Assembly (NCBI GenBank): GCA_023486985.1
Contig: JAMDEM010000008.1
Coordinates: 1 to 7,020 of the forward strand
Direction: 5' to 3'
Source of the DNA: Bacillota bacterium
GTDB taxonomy: Bacteria; Vulcanimicrobiota; JAMDEM01
DNA: 7,020 nucleotides
Part shown: positions 1 through 6,971 of the stretch, piece by piece
Layout: every line of letters begins with the position of its first letter
Position numbering within the stretch: the first letter of the stretch is position 1
Translations under genes and position numbers: made by a program
Notes under the pieces: model-generated
What the model was told of the DNA's origin: nothing
What the model saw: the letters and a program-made list of their open reading frames with translations, nothing else
Databases searched by the model: none

Positions 1-66
1 TTTGGTTATTATGCCGGCGAGAAGAACAAATACTTCGAGGAACAAAGCACCGTCTGAATATTTAAC
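1..66 (-). other. Possible start of a downstream gene, hydrophobic (cut by window edge)
   Basis: After the kdpD stop, the same minus-strand frame stays open to the window edge and reads VKYSDGALFLEVFVLLAG followed by IITK. The second half is strongly hydrophobic, like a first membrane segment. There is no ATG; the only usable start is TTG at 43-45, and no convincing Shine-Dalgarno precedes it. Three readings are possible: a separate membrane-protein gene of the operon, the remainder of a full-length KdpD membrane domain split off by the stop codon at 67-69, or non-coding sequence. About 22 codons are too few to name a family. Confidence 0.3.
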
Positions 67-1212
67 TTAAGAATCTGGCTTTTCTGATTCAGCTATAATC
101 AATACATCCATATCGCGGACTTTCCTGACCACGCTTGTTACAATGGGTTCCCTTAAAATCCCGCTGAGTCTTGAGCTGAAAGACTGTCCTAAAACTATAA
201 GGGTGATTTGCTTTTCTTTTGCAAAATTTATTATTTCTTCAGGAACTGACTCACCCTCAATCTCGACAAATTCCGCGCCGAAGTTATGGGAAAATTTCTG
301 AAATTTTTTCATCGAAGATTCCTCTTCCGATGTAAGGCGCATGCCGGGGTAACGGACAAAAACCACCCAGAACTCCGCATTGAGACGCCGCACAAGACGA
401 TAAACGCGCCTGATAAACTTTATGTATTTTTTATCAAGCTTTACAAAAACAGCCACCCGCTCATAAACACTTATTGTTTTACTTTCCTTCTGCTCTTTCA
501 GGCAGTCCTGCCGTCTTTCGTCCACCCTGTCTGCCGTCTGCCTCAATGCAAGTTCTCTCAAACCGCTGATGTGTTCGGCGCGAAAAAAATTTTCCAAAGC
601 CTGCTGAATTTTGGTATGGTCATAAATATCACCGCGCCTGAGCCTGTCAATCAACGCCTCTGAAGTAATATCAACCAAAACCACCTCATCGGCCGTCTCC
701 ACTACAGAATCCGGCAAAGTCTCCCTTACATGTACTCCGGTTATCTCGAACACCTTGTCATTCAAGCTCTCAAGGTGCTGAACATTCAAGGTGGACATTA
801 CATTTATACCGGCATCCAATATCTCATTAACACTTTGCCACCTCTTTGCATGCCTGGCGCCCGGAATGTTTGTATGAGCAAGCTCATCCACAAGGACAGT
901 TTTGGGTCTGCGGGCAATCACAGCATCAGTGTCCATCTCTTCAAAAACCCTGCCGCTGTATTCAATATTTTTTAAGGGAATACGTTCAATACCGGCTGCC
1001 ATTCTATTTATTTCCTTCCGGCCATGAGTCACAATGATACCGGCAACAATGTCCTCGCCCTGCTGTAAGCGGCGGTGAGCTTCGGCAAGCATTGCATATG
1101 TTTTGCCTACCCCGGCAAGAGCGCCGAGGTATATCTTGAGGTTTCCCCGCTTCTGGGCGGACGAATCAACTGTATCATTATTTTGTTTGTCTTGATTTTC
1201 GTCGAAATTCAT
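67..1212 (-). CDS. kdpD: Short KdpD-type sensor protein (KdpD domain plus USP domain, no kinase)
   Basis: 381 aa cytoplasmic protein matching only the N-terminal input half of the K+ sensor kinase KdpD. Seen: Walker A GALAGVGKT at residues 30-38, Walker B-type VLVDELAHTN at 106-115 followed by the KdpD-typical PGARHAKRWQ, then a universal-stress-type (USP) domain at about 250-376 with VLGQSFSSR near 339-348. The four membrane helices, HisKA and HATPase domains of full KdpD (about 900 aa) are absent, so it cannot autophosphorylate. Short KdpD forms in kdp operons are known, for example in cyanobacteria. The ATG at 1210-1212 is chosen because AGGAG lies 8 bases upstream; a start at 1257 would add 15 residues overlapping kdpC and has no such support. 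It lies 4 bases after the kdpC stop, so it is probably translationally coupled. The likely role is modulating Kdp expression or activity; this is inference. Confidence 0.88.
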   Translation of the reverse strand: MNFDENQDKQNNDTVDSSAQKRGNLKIYLGALAGVGKTYAMLAEAHRRLQQGEDIVAGIIVTHGRKEINRMAAGIERIPLKNIEYSGRVFEEMDTDAVIARRPKTVLVDELAHTNIPGARHAKRWQSVNEILDAGINVMSTLNVQHLESLNDKVFEITGVHVRETLPDSVVETADEVVLVDITSEALIDRLRRGDIYDHTKIQQALENFFRAEHISGLRELALRQTADRVDERRQDCLKEQKESKTISVYERVAVFVKLDKKYIKFIRRVYRLVRRLNAEFWVVFVRYPGMRLTSEEESSMKKFQKFSHNFGAEFVEIEGESVPEEIINFAKEKQITLIVLGQSFSSRLSGILREPIVTSVVRKVRDMDVLIIAESEKPDS

Positions 1213-1216
1213 TCCG

Positions 1217-1810
1217 TTATCTCCTATTGGAAACCTTCTTAATCCTGTCAAGCTCAAGGTTTAACAGGAGCACATTTACCCTTGGCTCGCCGAGAAAACC
1301 TATCTGTCTGCCATCTGTGTATTTATCTACAAGAGCCCTGACTTCTGATACATCCATTGAACGTGCCTTTGCGACACGGGGTATCTGCAACTCTGCATAT
1401 TCAGGGCTTATATGCGGGTCAAGCCCTGATGCGGATGCGGTTACTGCATCAACCGGTACATCTTTAGCTTTCACACCGGGATTTTCCTTTAGTACTTTAC
1501 TGAGATTTTCGGCGACTGCTTCAACTAACTTCTTGTTTGTAGGACCCAGACAACTCCCTGAAGACTGGATAGCGTCATAGCCGGTCCCCGCAAAGGAAGA
1601 ACGGGGATGAAAATATTCCGGAGAAGAAAAGCTTTGACCTATCAGTACGGAGCCGGCTATTTTACCATCCTGGTTTACTATCAAACTGCCGTTTGCCTGA
1701 GATTTAAAAAAGATCTGGGCGAACACCGTAACTGCAAGCGGATAAATCAGACCAAGCATTATTGTAAAAACAATTATAGCCCTAATGGCTGTTCGCAGTT
1801 CTTTCATCAT
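1217..1810 (-). CDS. kdpC: K+-transporting ATPase subunit C
   Basis: 197 aa, close to the usual 190 or so. KdpC is a single-span membrane subunit whose periplasmic domain holds the KdpA-KdpB complex together and is thought to assist ATP use. Seen: one N-terminal membrane helix at about residues 8-31, followed by QANGSLI, then GSVLIGQSFSSPEYFHPRSS, the DAVTASASGLDPHISPEYA block and QIPRVAKAR, all hallmarks of the family, and a C-terminal VNVLLLNLELDRI. The second of the clustered starts, ATG at 1808-1810, is preferred because AAGGAG sits 8 bases upstream; the GTG at 1817-1819 overlaps that site. Unusually, kdpC is separated from kdpB by a foreign gene and a repeat block, about 1.2 kb, whereas in most bacteria kdpB and kdpC are adjacent. 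No residue loss or frameshift is apparent, so it should be functional. Confidence 0.97.
   Translation of the reverse strand: MMKELRTAIRAIIVFTIMLGLIYPLAVTVFAQIFFKSQANGSLIVNQDGKIAGSVLIGQSFSSPEYFHPRSSFAGTGYDAIQSSGSCLGPTNKKLVEAVAENLSKVLKENPGVKAKDVPVDAVTASASGLDPHISPEYAELQIPRVAKARSMDVSEVRALVDKYTDGRQIGFLGEPRVNVLLLNLELDRIKKVSNRR
1221..1225 (-). promoter_or_regulatory. Ribosome binding site of short kdpD, inside the end of kdpC
   Basis: AGGAG on the minus strand with 8 bases before the ATG at 1212. It is embedded in the last codons of kdpC (Asn-Arg-Arg-stop), which decides the kdpD start and suggests that ribosomes finishing kdpC feed kdpD. Confidence 0.8.
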
Positions 1811-1818
1811 AAAAATCA

Positions 1819-1824
1819 CTCCTT
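1819..1824 (-). promoter_or_regulatory. Ribosome binding site of kdpC
   Basis: AAGGAG on the minus strand, 8 bases before the ATG at 1810. It lies about 24 bases downstream of the repeat block, so kdpC keeps its own strong initiation site despite the interruption of the operon. Confidence 0.8.
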
Positions 1825-1851
1825 ATCCTGAAAAACAACTAATCACCTGTG

Positions 1852-1871
1852 GGGTTTGATTCATCAAACCC
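1852..1871. repeat. Perfect palindrome / hairpin
   Basis: GGGTTTGAT and ATCAAACCC flank a two-base centre; as RNA this would fold as a 7-bp stem GGGTTTG/CAAACCC with a 6-base loop. No T-run follows on either strand, so it is not an intrinsic terminator. In the kdp mRNA it lies about 40 bases before the kdpC start. Confidence 0.7.
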
Positions 1872-1882
1872 GCCATAATCGA

Positions 1883-1898
1883 GTCGAATAAATTCGAC
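1883..1898. repeat. Small palindrome / hairpin
   Basis: GTCGAA, loop TAAA, TTCGAC: a 6-bp stem with a tetraloop. The following CGACC (1895-1899) could instead pair with GGTCG at about 1910-1914, giving an alternative fold. No T-tract is present, so a terminator is unlikely. Confidence 0.6.
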
Positions 1899-1900
1899 CC

Positions 1901-1963
1901 TTACAACCTGGTCGGGATTTTGCGATTGAAAACTCTGCAGCTATGCTGCGGAGTATCGTGCCC
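1901..1963. repeat. Decayed copy of the 63-bp repeat unit
   Basis: It aligns with the neighbouring 63-bp unit over most of its length with about a one-base shift: ATTTTGC, GAAAA and GCAG..TGCTGCG occur in the same order and spacing, and it runs directly into copy 1. The second hairpin survives in altered form: CTCTGCAGC, loop TAT, GCTGCGGAG at 1933-1953, with one G-T pair. The first hairpin is largely lost. Confidence 0.6.
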
Positions 1964-2234
1964 GCAAAACAAACTTGTTTATTTTGCATCCGGAAAGCAC
2001 GCAATCTTGTTGCGTGGTGTCATACTGCAAAACAAGCTTGCTTATTTTGCATCCGGAAAGCACGCAGTCTTGCTGCGTGGTGTCATACTGCAAAACAAGC
2101 TTGCTTATTTTGCATCCGGAAAGCACGCAGTCTTGCTGCGTGGTGTCATACTGCAAAACAAGCTTGCTTATTTTGCATCCGGAAAGCACGCAGTCTTGCT
2201 GCGTGGTGTCATACTGCAAAACAAGCTTGCTTAT
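1964..2234. repeat. Tandem array, 63-bp unit, 4.3 copies, two hairpins per unit
   Basis: Copies start at 1964, 2027, 2090 and 2153, with a 19-base partial copy from 2216. Copies 2 to 4 are identical. Each unit has hairpin A: GCAAAACAAG, loop CTTG, CTTATTTTGC (10-bp arms with one C-A mismatch), and hairpin B: CACGCAG, loop TCTTG, CTGCGTG (7-bp perfect stem). Copy 1 differs from the others at four positions only, and these swap a G-C pair for an A-T pair next to the loop in each hairpin. The array would be transcribed within the kdp operon as a run of stem-loops. It is not CRISPR: there are no unique spacers. Confidence 0.95.
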
Positions 2235-2253
2235 AAACCCGTCCCCTACAAAC

Positions 2254-2973
2254 TTAGAAATTAATATCAATCTGGGTTGTCCACTTCATCTTTCCGTTTA
2301 TGCCCTCGTCGTTAAACCAGACCGGTCCTGCAAGCAAAGATATATCTTTGGTAAAATAATAATAAAGACCGGCACCTGTGCCTCCGACGGCATTCCTGCC
2401 GCTGCAGTAATCAGCAGCGAAAACCCATTTGCCGGGAACCAGCTGATAATCAAATGCCGCCATAAAACCGGTGTTTTGTATATCCCCGTTACTGCTTTTT
2501 AATGTATTGCTGTTTCCTGCATAATAACACGCATGAATCCGGGCTTTTCCTCCGGGTAGGGACTTGCCTGTTTGCAGATAAATAATGTTCTGATCTGTGA
2601 CACCCTTCCTCGTGCCAAAATTAAAGAAACCAAGCTCGAGTGCGGGAGAACCCTTAGACATCACGTCCTCACGATACCCAATCTTTGCATTGAAATATAA
2701 TGGAGATTCAGTGTTAGTAAGAACATCAAATCCAAACTCCGCGGAAAGTTTTTTCGAAATATTAACTCCCCATTCAGGTCCGACATCAGTAGCAAATGAT
2801 TCAGTTCCGCCTACCTGAGTATAGTTGTCGATACCAAGGTGTGTGACACCGGCAGGTTGAATGTCTATCGTGCACGGAGTCCAGACTGTGCTTGAAGGTG
2901 TTGCAAACGCGCGATTTACTCCAACGCACAATAACAAAGCCGTAGCTAATACTAAACCGGTTAACTTTAACAT
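2254..2973 (-). CDS. Secreted, probable outer-membrane beta-barrel protein of unknown function
   Basis: 239 aa. Residues 1-24 form a signal peptide (hydrophobic LTGLVLATALLLCVGV, then RAFA just before the likely cut), with no proper lipobox. The mature part alternates short hydrophobic/aromatic stretches with turns (for example SAEFGFDVL, PLYFNAKIGY, ALELGFFNFG, GLYYYFTKDISLLAGPVWF) and ends in Phe (QIDINF), as expected for barrels inserted by the Bam machinery. Three cysteines remain after processing (C34, C149, C180). I do not recognise a named family; its size would suit a small barrel of 8-12 strands. The ATG at 2971-2973 has AAAGGA about 8 bases upstream. It begins 65 bases after the kdpB stop on the same strand, so it is probably co-transcribed with the pump. 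A role in letting K+ or osmolytes cross the outer membrane is a guess from context only. Confidence 0.85.
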   Translation of the reverse strand: MLKLTGLVLATALLLCVGVNRAFATPSSTVWTPCTIDIQPAGVTHLGIDNYTQVGGTESFATDVGPEWGVNISKKLSAEFGFDVLTNTESPLYFNAKIGYREDVMSKGSPALELGFFNFGTRKGVTDQNIIYLQTGKSLPGGKARIHACYYAGNSNTLKSSNGDIQNTGFMAAFDYQLVPGKWVFAADYCSGRNAVGGTGAGLYYYFTKDISLLAGPVWFNDEGINGKMKWTTQIDINF

Positions 2974-3038
2974 TTATAACATCCTTTCATAATTTTCCAT
3001 AAGCCTAAACTGCCAAAACTCCATATAATTGCCAATAA

Positions 3039-5135
3039 TCATAAAGACAATTTTAATGCTACAATAATAATATCAATTAATTTAATTCCTATAAACGGCA
3101 CGATAATTCCACCTAAACCATAAATCAAAAGATTCTTGCCTAAAATAGCTCCGGCGCTCATTGGTTTGTAAGATACTCCCCTTAAAGCGAGAGGAACCAG
3201 TGCAATAATTATCAGGGCGTTGAATATTACCGCGGAAAGAATTGCCGAATGAGGGCTGTTAAGCCGCATAATATTAAGAACTTCCATTACCGGAAACTTC
3301 GCCATAAACATGGCAGGAATAATTGCAAAATATTTTGCCACATCATTAGCGATGGAAAAAGTGGTCAAAGTTCCCCGGGTTATAAGAAGCTGTTTGCCGA
3401 TTTCAACCACTTCAATAAGCTTTGTAGGGTTGCTGTCAAGATCAATCATGTTGCCGGCTTCTTTTGCCACCATCGTTCCGCTATGCATCGCAAGGCCTAC
3501 ATCAGCCTGCGCTAATGCCGGTGCGTCATTGGTGCCGTCACCAGCCATTGCAACCATCCTGCCGCCGAACTGCTCTTGTTTTATAAGTTTCAACTTGTTT
3601 TCAGGAGTAGCCTCGGCAAGAAAATCATCCACACCTGCTTCTTCGGCGATATGACGGGCGGTTAACGGGTTATCACCGGTTATCATTACTGTCTTTATCC
3701 CCATACTGCGAAGCTGGTCAAAACGCTCCCGCATACCGCCCTTTACCACATCCTTTAAATGAATCACGCCGAGTATACTGCCATTCTCGACAACAACTAA
3801 AGGTGTTCCGCCGGTGTTTGCGATCTTTGCAGTAATACTATCTAACTTCGCAGGAATTTCGCCGTTTATTGATTTCACATAATTGATTATCGCATCCGCC
3901 GCTCCTTTTCTTATACTGCGGTCATGGACATCCACACCGCTGATACGGGTCTGTGCGCTGAAAGGAATAAAGCGAGCGTCTTGTCCGGCTAAATCCCTTC
4001 CTCTAAGGCCGTACTTTTCTTTCGCAAGTACGACAATTGAACGTCCTTCCGGTGTTTCATCGGAAAGCGATGAAAGCTGTGCGGCATCGGCAAGTCTGCC
4101 GGAATCAACTCCGGTCAGGGGGATAAATTCAACCGCATGCCTGTTGCCCAGTGTAATCGTACCTGTTTTATCAAGCAAAAGAGTATTTACATCCCCGGCG
4201 GCTTCAACTGATTTTCCGCTCATCGCAAGTACATTATGCTGCATAACCCGGTCAATTCCCGCAATCCCGATTGCGGAAAGCAGTCCCCCGATAGTTGTGG
4301 GAATGAGACAGACCAAAAGAGAAATCAAGACTGTAACACTGACTGAAGTGCCGGAGTACAGGGCAAAAGGCTGAAGCGTCACCACTGCCAGCATAAAAAT
4401 TATAGTCATGCCGGATAAAAGGATATTCAATGCAATTTCATTCGGTGTTTTTTGCCGCTTGGCTCCCTCAACAAGATTAATCATTTGATCGATAAACGTT
4501 TCTCCGGGGTTTGCAGTTATTTTAATAACTATGCGGTCGCTTAAAACCTTTGTTCCTCCGGTCACGGCGCTTCTATCGCCGCCGGCTTCCCTGATCACAG
4601 GGGCGCTCTCGCCGGTTATAACGCTTTCGTCCACGCTTGCTATGCCATCGATAATCTCGCCATCACTGGGAATTATATCTCCCGGCACACAGACGCAAAT
4701 ATCTCCTTTTTTCAGGCTCGATGAAGCCACAGTTTCAATGGAACCCTCTACCATTTTTTTCGCAATAGTTTCTTTTCTAGTTTTTCTGAGAGTATCAGCC
4801 TGGGCTTTACCCCTGCTCTCAGCCATGGCTTCCGCAAAATTCGCGAATAAAACTGTGAACCATAGCCACAGTGTTATTTGTCCCACAAAAATAATCTCGG
4901 ACATATCTTTCAATGGAAGGACGCGGAAAAATTCATAAGTTGTCAGGATGCTCCCGATTTCAACGACAAACATTACCGGATTCTTTGCCATATGGACAGG
5001 ATTCAGCTTTTTAAGCGATTCAACTATCGCGCCTTTTACCATTTTTAAATTAAAAAGTTTGCCTGCTTTGGGTTTCGGAGTCTTTACAGGTTCCGTTATG
5101 TTTTTTTGCTGTGTGATGACATTTATTTCACTCAT
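3039..5135 (-). CDS. kdpB: K+-transporting ATPase subunit B (P-type ATPase)
   Basis: 698 aa (family about 680). It is the catalytic subunit, hydrolysing ATP to drive K+ import through KdpA in the inner membrane. Seen: actuator motif TGES at residues 174-177, whose Ser177 corresponds to the Ser whose phosphorylation inhibits E. coli KdpB (Ser162); membrane motif CLIPTTIGG at 276-284; phosphorylation motif DKTGT with Asp322; nucleotide-binding KGAAD at 410-414; TGDNP at 486-490; hinge GDGTNDAP at 532-539; and the charged pair Asp598 and Lys601 in [11 protein letters not shown], needed for coupling in this family. All catalytic residues are intact. The ATG at 5133-5135 has GGGGA 7 bases upstream and lies 23 bases after the kdpA stop, a normal operon spacing. 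A serine/lysine-rich N-terminal extension of about 25 residues is slightly longer than in E. coli. Confidence 0.99.
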   Translation of the reverse strand: MSEINVITQQKNITEPVKTPKPKAGKLFNLKMVKGAIVESLKKLNPVHMAKNPVMFVVEIGSILTTYEFFRVLPLKDMSEIIFVGQITLWLWFTVLFANFAEAMAESRGKAQADTLRKTRKETIAKKMVEGSIETVASSSLKKGDICVCVPGDIIPSDGEIIDGIASVDESVITGESAPVIREAGGDRSAVTGGTKVLSDRIVIKITANPGETFIDQMINLVEGAKRQKTPNEIALNILLSGMTIIFMLAVVTLQPFALYSGTSVSVTVLISLLVCLIPTTIGGLLSAIGIAGIDRVMQHNVLAMSGKSVEAAGDVNTLLLDKTGTITLGNRHAVEFIPLTGVDSGRLADAAQLSSLSDETPEGRSIVVLAKEKYGLRGRDLAGQDARFIPFSAQTRISGVDVHDRSIRKGAADAIINYVKSINGEIPAKLDSITAKIANTGGTPLVVVENGSILGVIHLKDVVKGGMRERFDQLRSMGIKTVMITGDNPLTARHIAEEAGVDDFLAEATPENKLKLIKQEQFGGRMVAMAGDGTNDAPALAQADVGLAMHSGTMVAKEAGNMIDLDSNPTKLIEVVEIGKQLLITRGTLTTFSIANDVAKYFAIIPAMFMAKFPVMEVLNIMRLNSPHSAILSAVIFNALIIIALVPLALRGVSYKPMSAGAILGKNLLIYGLGGIIVPFIGIKLIDIIIVALKLSL

Positions 5136-5158
5136 TTTATTATCCCCGCTTTAATAAT

Positions 5159-6868
5159 TTAATATAAAATGCCTTTAAGCATTTGCAGGTGATCCAGAAT
5201 CGGTCCCAGCGAAATCGCCGGAAAAAATGTAAGCGCTCCCACAATCAGGAGCACGCCGATAAGAAGTACCACAAAAAGAAAACCGGTAGTCGGGAAAGTT
5301 CCAATGCTCATGGGAACTTTCTTTTTTTCCGCAAGAGAACCGGCAACTGCAAGAACCGGGATTAGCATTGCAAACCTGCCAATAAGCATGTCAACCCCCA
5401 TTAAAATATTGTAAAACAAAGTATTAGCCGACAAACCCGCAAAAGCAGAACCGTTATTGCCTGCCCCGGATGAAAATGCGTATAAAACCTGCGTTAAACC
5501 ATGGGGACCGGGATTTGAGATGCCCGCCATCCCGCCGGCGGTTACAACGCCTATTGCAGCTAAAACAAGCATACACGCAGGGCTTATAAGAACTCCAAGC
5601 ATTACCATTTTTACTTCAAAGGATTGTATCTTTTTCCCGAGATATTCCGGCGTCCTGCCTACCATAAGACCTGCGATAAAAACAGAAAGAATCGCATACA
5701 AAAGTATGCCGTATAATCCGGAACCCACACCGCCGAAGATAACCTCACCCAGCTCAATATTAAATAACGGAACAAGTCCGCCAAGAGGCGTGAAACTGTC
5801 ATGCATCGAATTTACGGCGCCGCAGGATGTACAGGTGGTGACAACCGCAAAGAGGGAAGAATTTAAAACACCGAAGCGAACCTCTTTGCCTTCCATGTTT
5901 TCAACTGTTCCCCTCTGCATAAGCGCGGCAAATTGCGGATTTCCAGCTTTTTCAAATTTATAAGCAAAGAAAAAACCCGTGACAAAAAGCAAAATCATTG
6001 AAACAAGTAGAACTATGCCATGCCTTTTGTCGCCGCTCATCTTGCCGAAGGTTATGCACAAAGCCGCAGAGATAAGAAATATCGTCAAAATCTGAATAAA
6101 GTTAGTAAGGGGCGTGGGATTTTCAAACGGGTGTGATGAGTTTGCATTAAAAAACCCGCCGCCGTTTGTACCAAGTTCTTTAATTACTTCCTGCGACGCA
6201 ACCGGACCCTGGGCGATAACCTGTTTTGCCCCCTCAAGAGTGTTAACATCAGTATAGGCATGGATATTTTGCGGCACTCCCTGCCAAATATACAAAGGGG
6301 CTATTAAAAGCGAAAGTGGCAGAAGTATCCACAAAACCGACCTTGTCAAATCAAACCAGAAGTTACCGATAGTTTTTGTTTCTTTTCGCACAATACCGCG
6401 TACCAGCGCAATTGCAACGGCAATACCTGTCGCGGCAGAGAGAAAATTTTGCACTGCTAAACCGGCCATCTGCACAAGATAGCTCATAGTGGATTCACCG
6501 CTATAAGCCTGCCAGTTTGTATTTGTTACAAAACTCACTGCCGTATTAAAAGCCAGGTCCGGCGCAACTGCTCCAAAATGCCGGGGATTGAAAGGTAAAA
6601 ATTGCTGAATTCTTTGAAGCAGATACAGCAATACCAAGCCAACTAAATTAAATACAAGAAGGGCAAATGCGTATTGCGTCCAGCGCATTTCCGCCCGCGC
6701 GTCAATTTTAAAAATCCTGTAACAAAAATTTTCCACCGGGACCAGCAAAAAATCAAGAAAAGTTTTTTCCCTGTTAAACACCTTCGCCATAAATAGTCCC
6801 AGCGGTATGCTCAATACCAGCAGGGTGAACAAATAAATGAAGAGTAAAAACCACATACTGCCCGCCAT
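5159..6868 (-). CDS. kdpA: K+-transporting ATPase subunit A (K+ channel-like subunit)
   Basis: 569 aa, near the E. coli 557. KdpA selects and admits K+ through four pore loops related to K+ channels. All four are visible: TNTNWQAYSGE at residues 115-125, GTNGGGFFNANSSHPFENP at 233-251, CTSCGAVNSMHDSFTP at 346-361 and NNGSAFAG at 471-478, with the filter glycines in place (about 234-238, 350, 473). The N-terminus has a membrane helix followed by a PLG motif and TFLDFLLVPVE, and GRTPEYLGKKI lies near 404-414. The start chosen is ATG at 6866-6868, with GAGG about 8 bases upstream; an in-frame ATG at 6916 would add 16 residues overlapping kdpF and has no ribosome site. It begins 13 bases after the kdpF stop. 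Confidence 0.98.
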   Translation of the reverse strand: MAGSMWFLLFIYLFTLLVLSIPLGLFMAKVFNREKTFLDFLLVPVENFCYRIFKIDARAEMRWTQYAFALLVFNLVGLVLLYLLQRIQQFLPFNPRHFGAVAPDLAFNTAVSFVTNTNWQAYSGESTMSYLVQMAGLAVQNFLSAATGIAVAIALVRGIVRKETKTIGNFWFDLTRSVLWILLPLSLLIAPLYIWQGVPQNIHAYTDVNTLEGAKQVIAQGPVASQEVIKELGTNGGGFFNANSSHPFENPTPLTNFIQILTIFLISAALCITFGKMSGDKRHGIVLLVSMILLFVTGFFFAYKFEKAGNPQFAALMQRGTVENMEGKEVRFGVLNSSLFAVVTTCTSCGAVNSMHDSFTPLGGLVPLFNIELGEVIFGGVGSGLYGILLYAILSVFIAGLMVGRTPEYLGKKIQSFEVKMVMLGVLISPACMLVLAAIGVVTAGGMAGISNPGPHGLTQVLYAFSSGAGNNGSAFAGLSANTLFYNILMGVDMLIGRFAMLIPVLAVAGSLAEKKKVPMSIGTFPTTGFLFVVLLIGVLLIVGALTFFPAISLGPILDHLQMLKGILY

Positions 6869-6881
6869 AATATCCCCCTCT

Positions 6882-6971
6882 TTAAAACTTCTCCGGATAA
6901 ATAAGTGAATATACAAGATATCCTGTTATGATTAACGAAAAAATCCCGGCAATTAAATAATAAGCGTTCAT
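6882..6971 (-). CDS. kdpF: K+-transporting ATPase subunit F (small stabilising peptide)
   Basis: 29 aa, one membrane helix. It reads MNAYYLIAGIFSLII then TGYLVYSLIYPEKF and stop. The pattern of a hydrophobic helix followed by YLVYxLxxPEKF is the KdpF hallmark (usual length about 29). KdpF lies at the KdpA edge in the lipid phase and stabilises the complex. A purine-rich GGAGAG lies 9 bases before the ATG at 6969-6971. It sits immediately upstream of kdpA, as in E. coli. It is easily missed because of its length. Confidence 0.9.
   Translation of the reverse strand: MNAYYLIAGIFSLIITGYLVYSLIYPEKF

Larger units (their letters stand above)
1848..2250. repeat. Composite palindromic repeat block between barrel gene and kdpC
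   Basis: This block fills most of the 443-base gap between the kdpC start and the barrel-gene stop. It contains two small palindromes (1852-1871, 1883-1898), a decayed repeat copy (about 1901-1963), four 63-bp copies (1964-2215) and a partial copy (2216-2234). Its outer ends are loosely inverted: TGTGGGGTTT at 1848-1857, against TGTAGGGGACGGGTTT on the minus strand at 2235-2250. It ends 3 bases after the barrel-gene stop codon and begins about 37 bases before the kdpC ATG, so it interrupts no gene. Several reading frames are open across it only because the unit is 63 bases (21 codons) with few stops; none has a ribosome site or resembles a known protein. The outer boundaries are my estimate. 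Confidence 0.6.

Noticed and set aside
1213..1257. Earlier start for the short kdpD at 1257
   Set aside because: It would overlap the kdpC end by 41 bases and lacks a ribosome site, while the ATG at 1212 has AGGAG at ideal distance.
1852..1898. Intrinsic terminator between the barrel gene and kdpC
   Set aside because: Stems are present but there is no T-tract after either hairpin on either strand.
1964..2234. CRISPR array
   Set aside because: The whole 63-bp unit is repeated without unique spacers, and no cas genes are present.
1941..2270. Open frames across the repeat array on both strands as repeat-protein genes
   Set aside because: No ribosome site, all frames come from the stop-poor 63-bp unit, and the sequence variation preserves base pairing rather than any one reading frame.
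2974..3000. Eight-codon leader peptide (MENYERML) ending just before the barrel-gene ATG
   Set aside because: It has no ribosome site of its own, and its second half is simply the Shine-Dalgarno region of the next gene.
2974..3038. Separate promoter for the barrel gene (TTGGCA with AATTAT about 16 bases later, minus strand)
   Set aside because: The -10 match is weak (4 of 6) and the implied transcription start would fall on the ribosome binding site, so read-through from kdpB is simpler.
3883..4374. Plus-strand open frame inside kdpB, and similar ones opposite kdpA, kdpC and kdpD
   Set aside because: They are antisense shadows of strongly recognised genes, with no homology or initiation signals.
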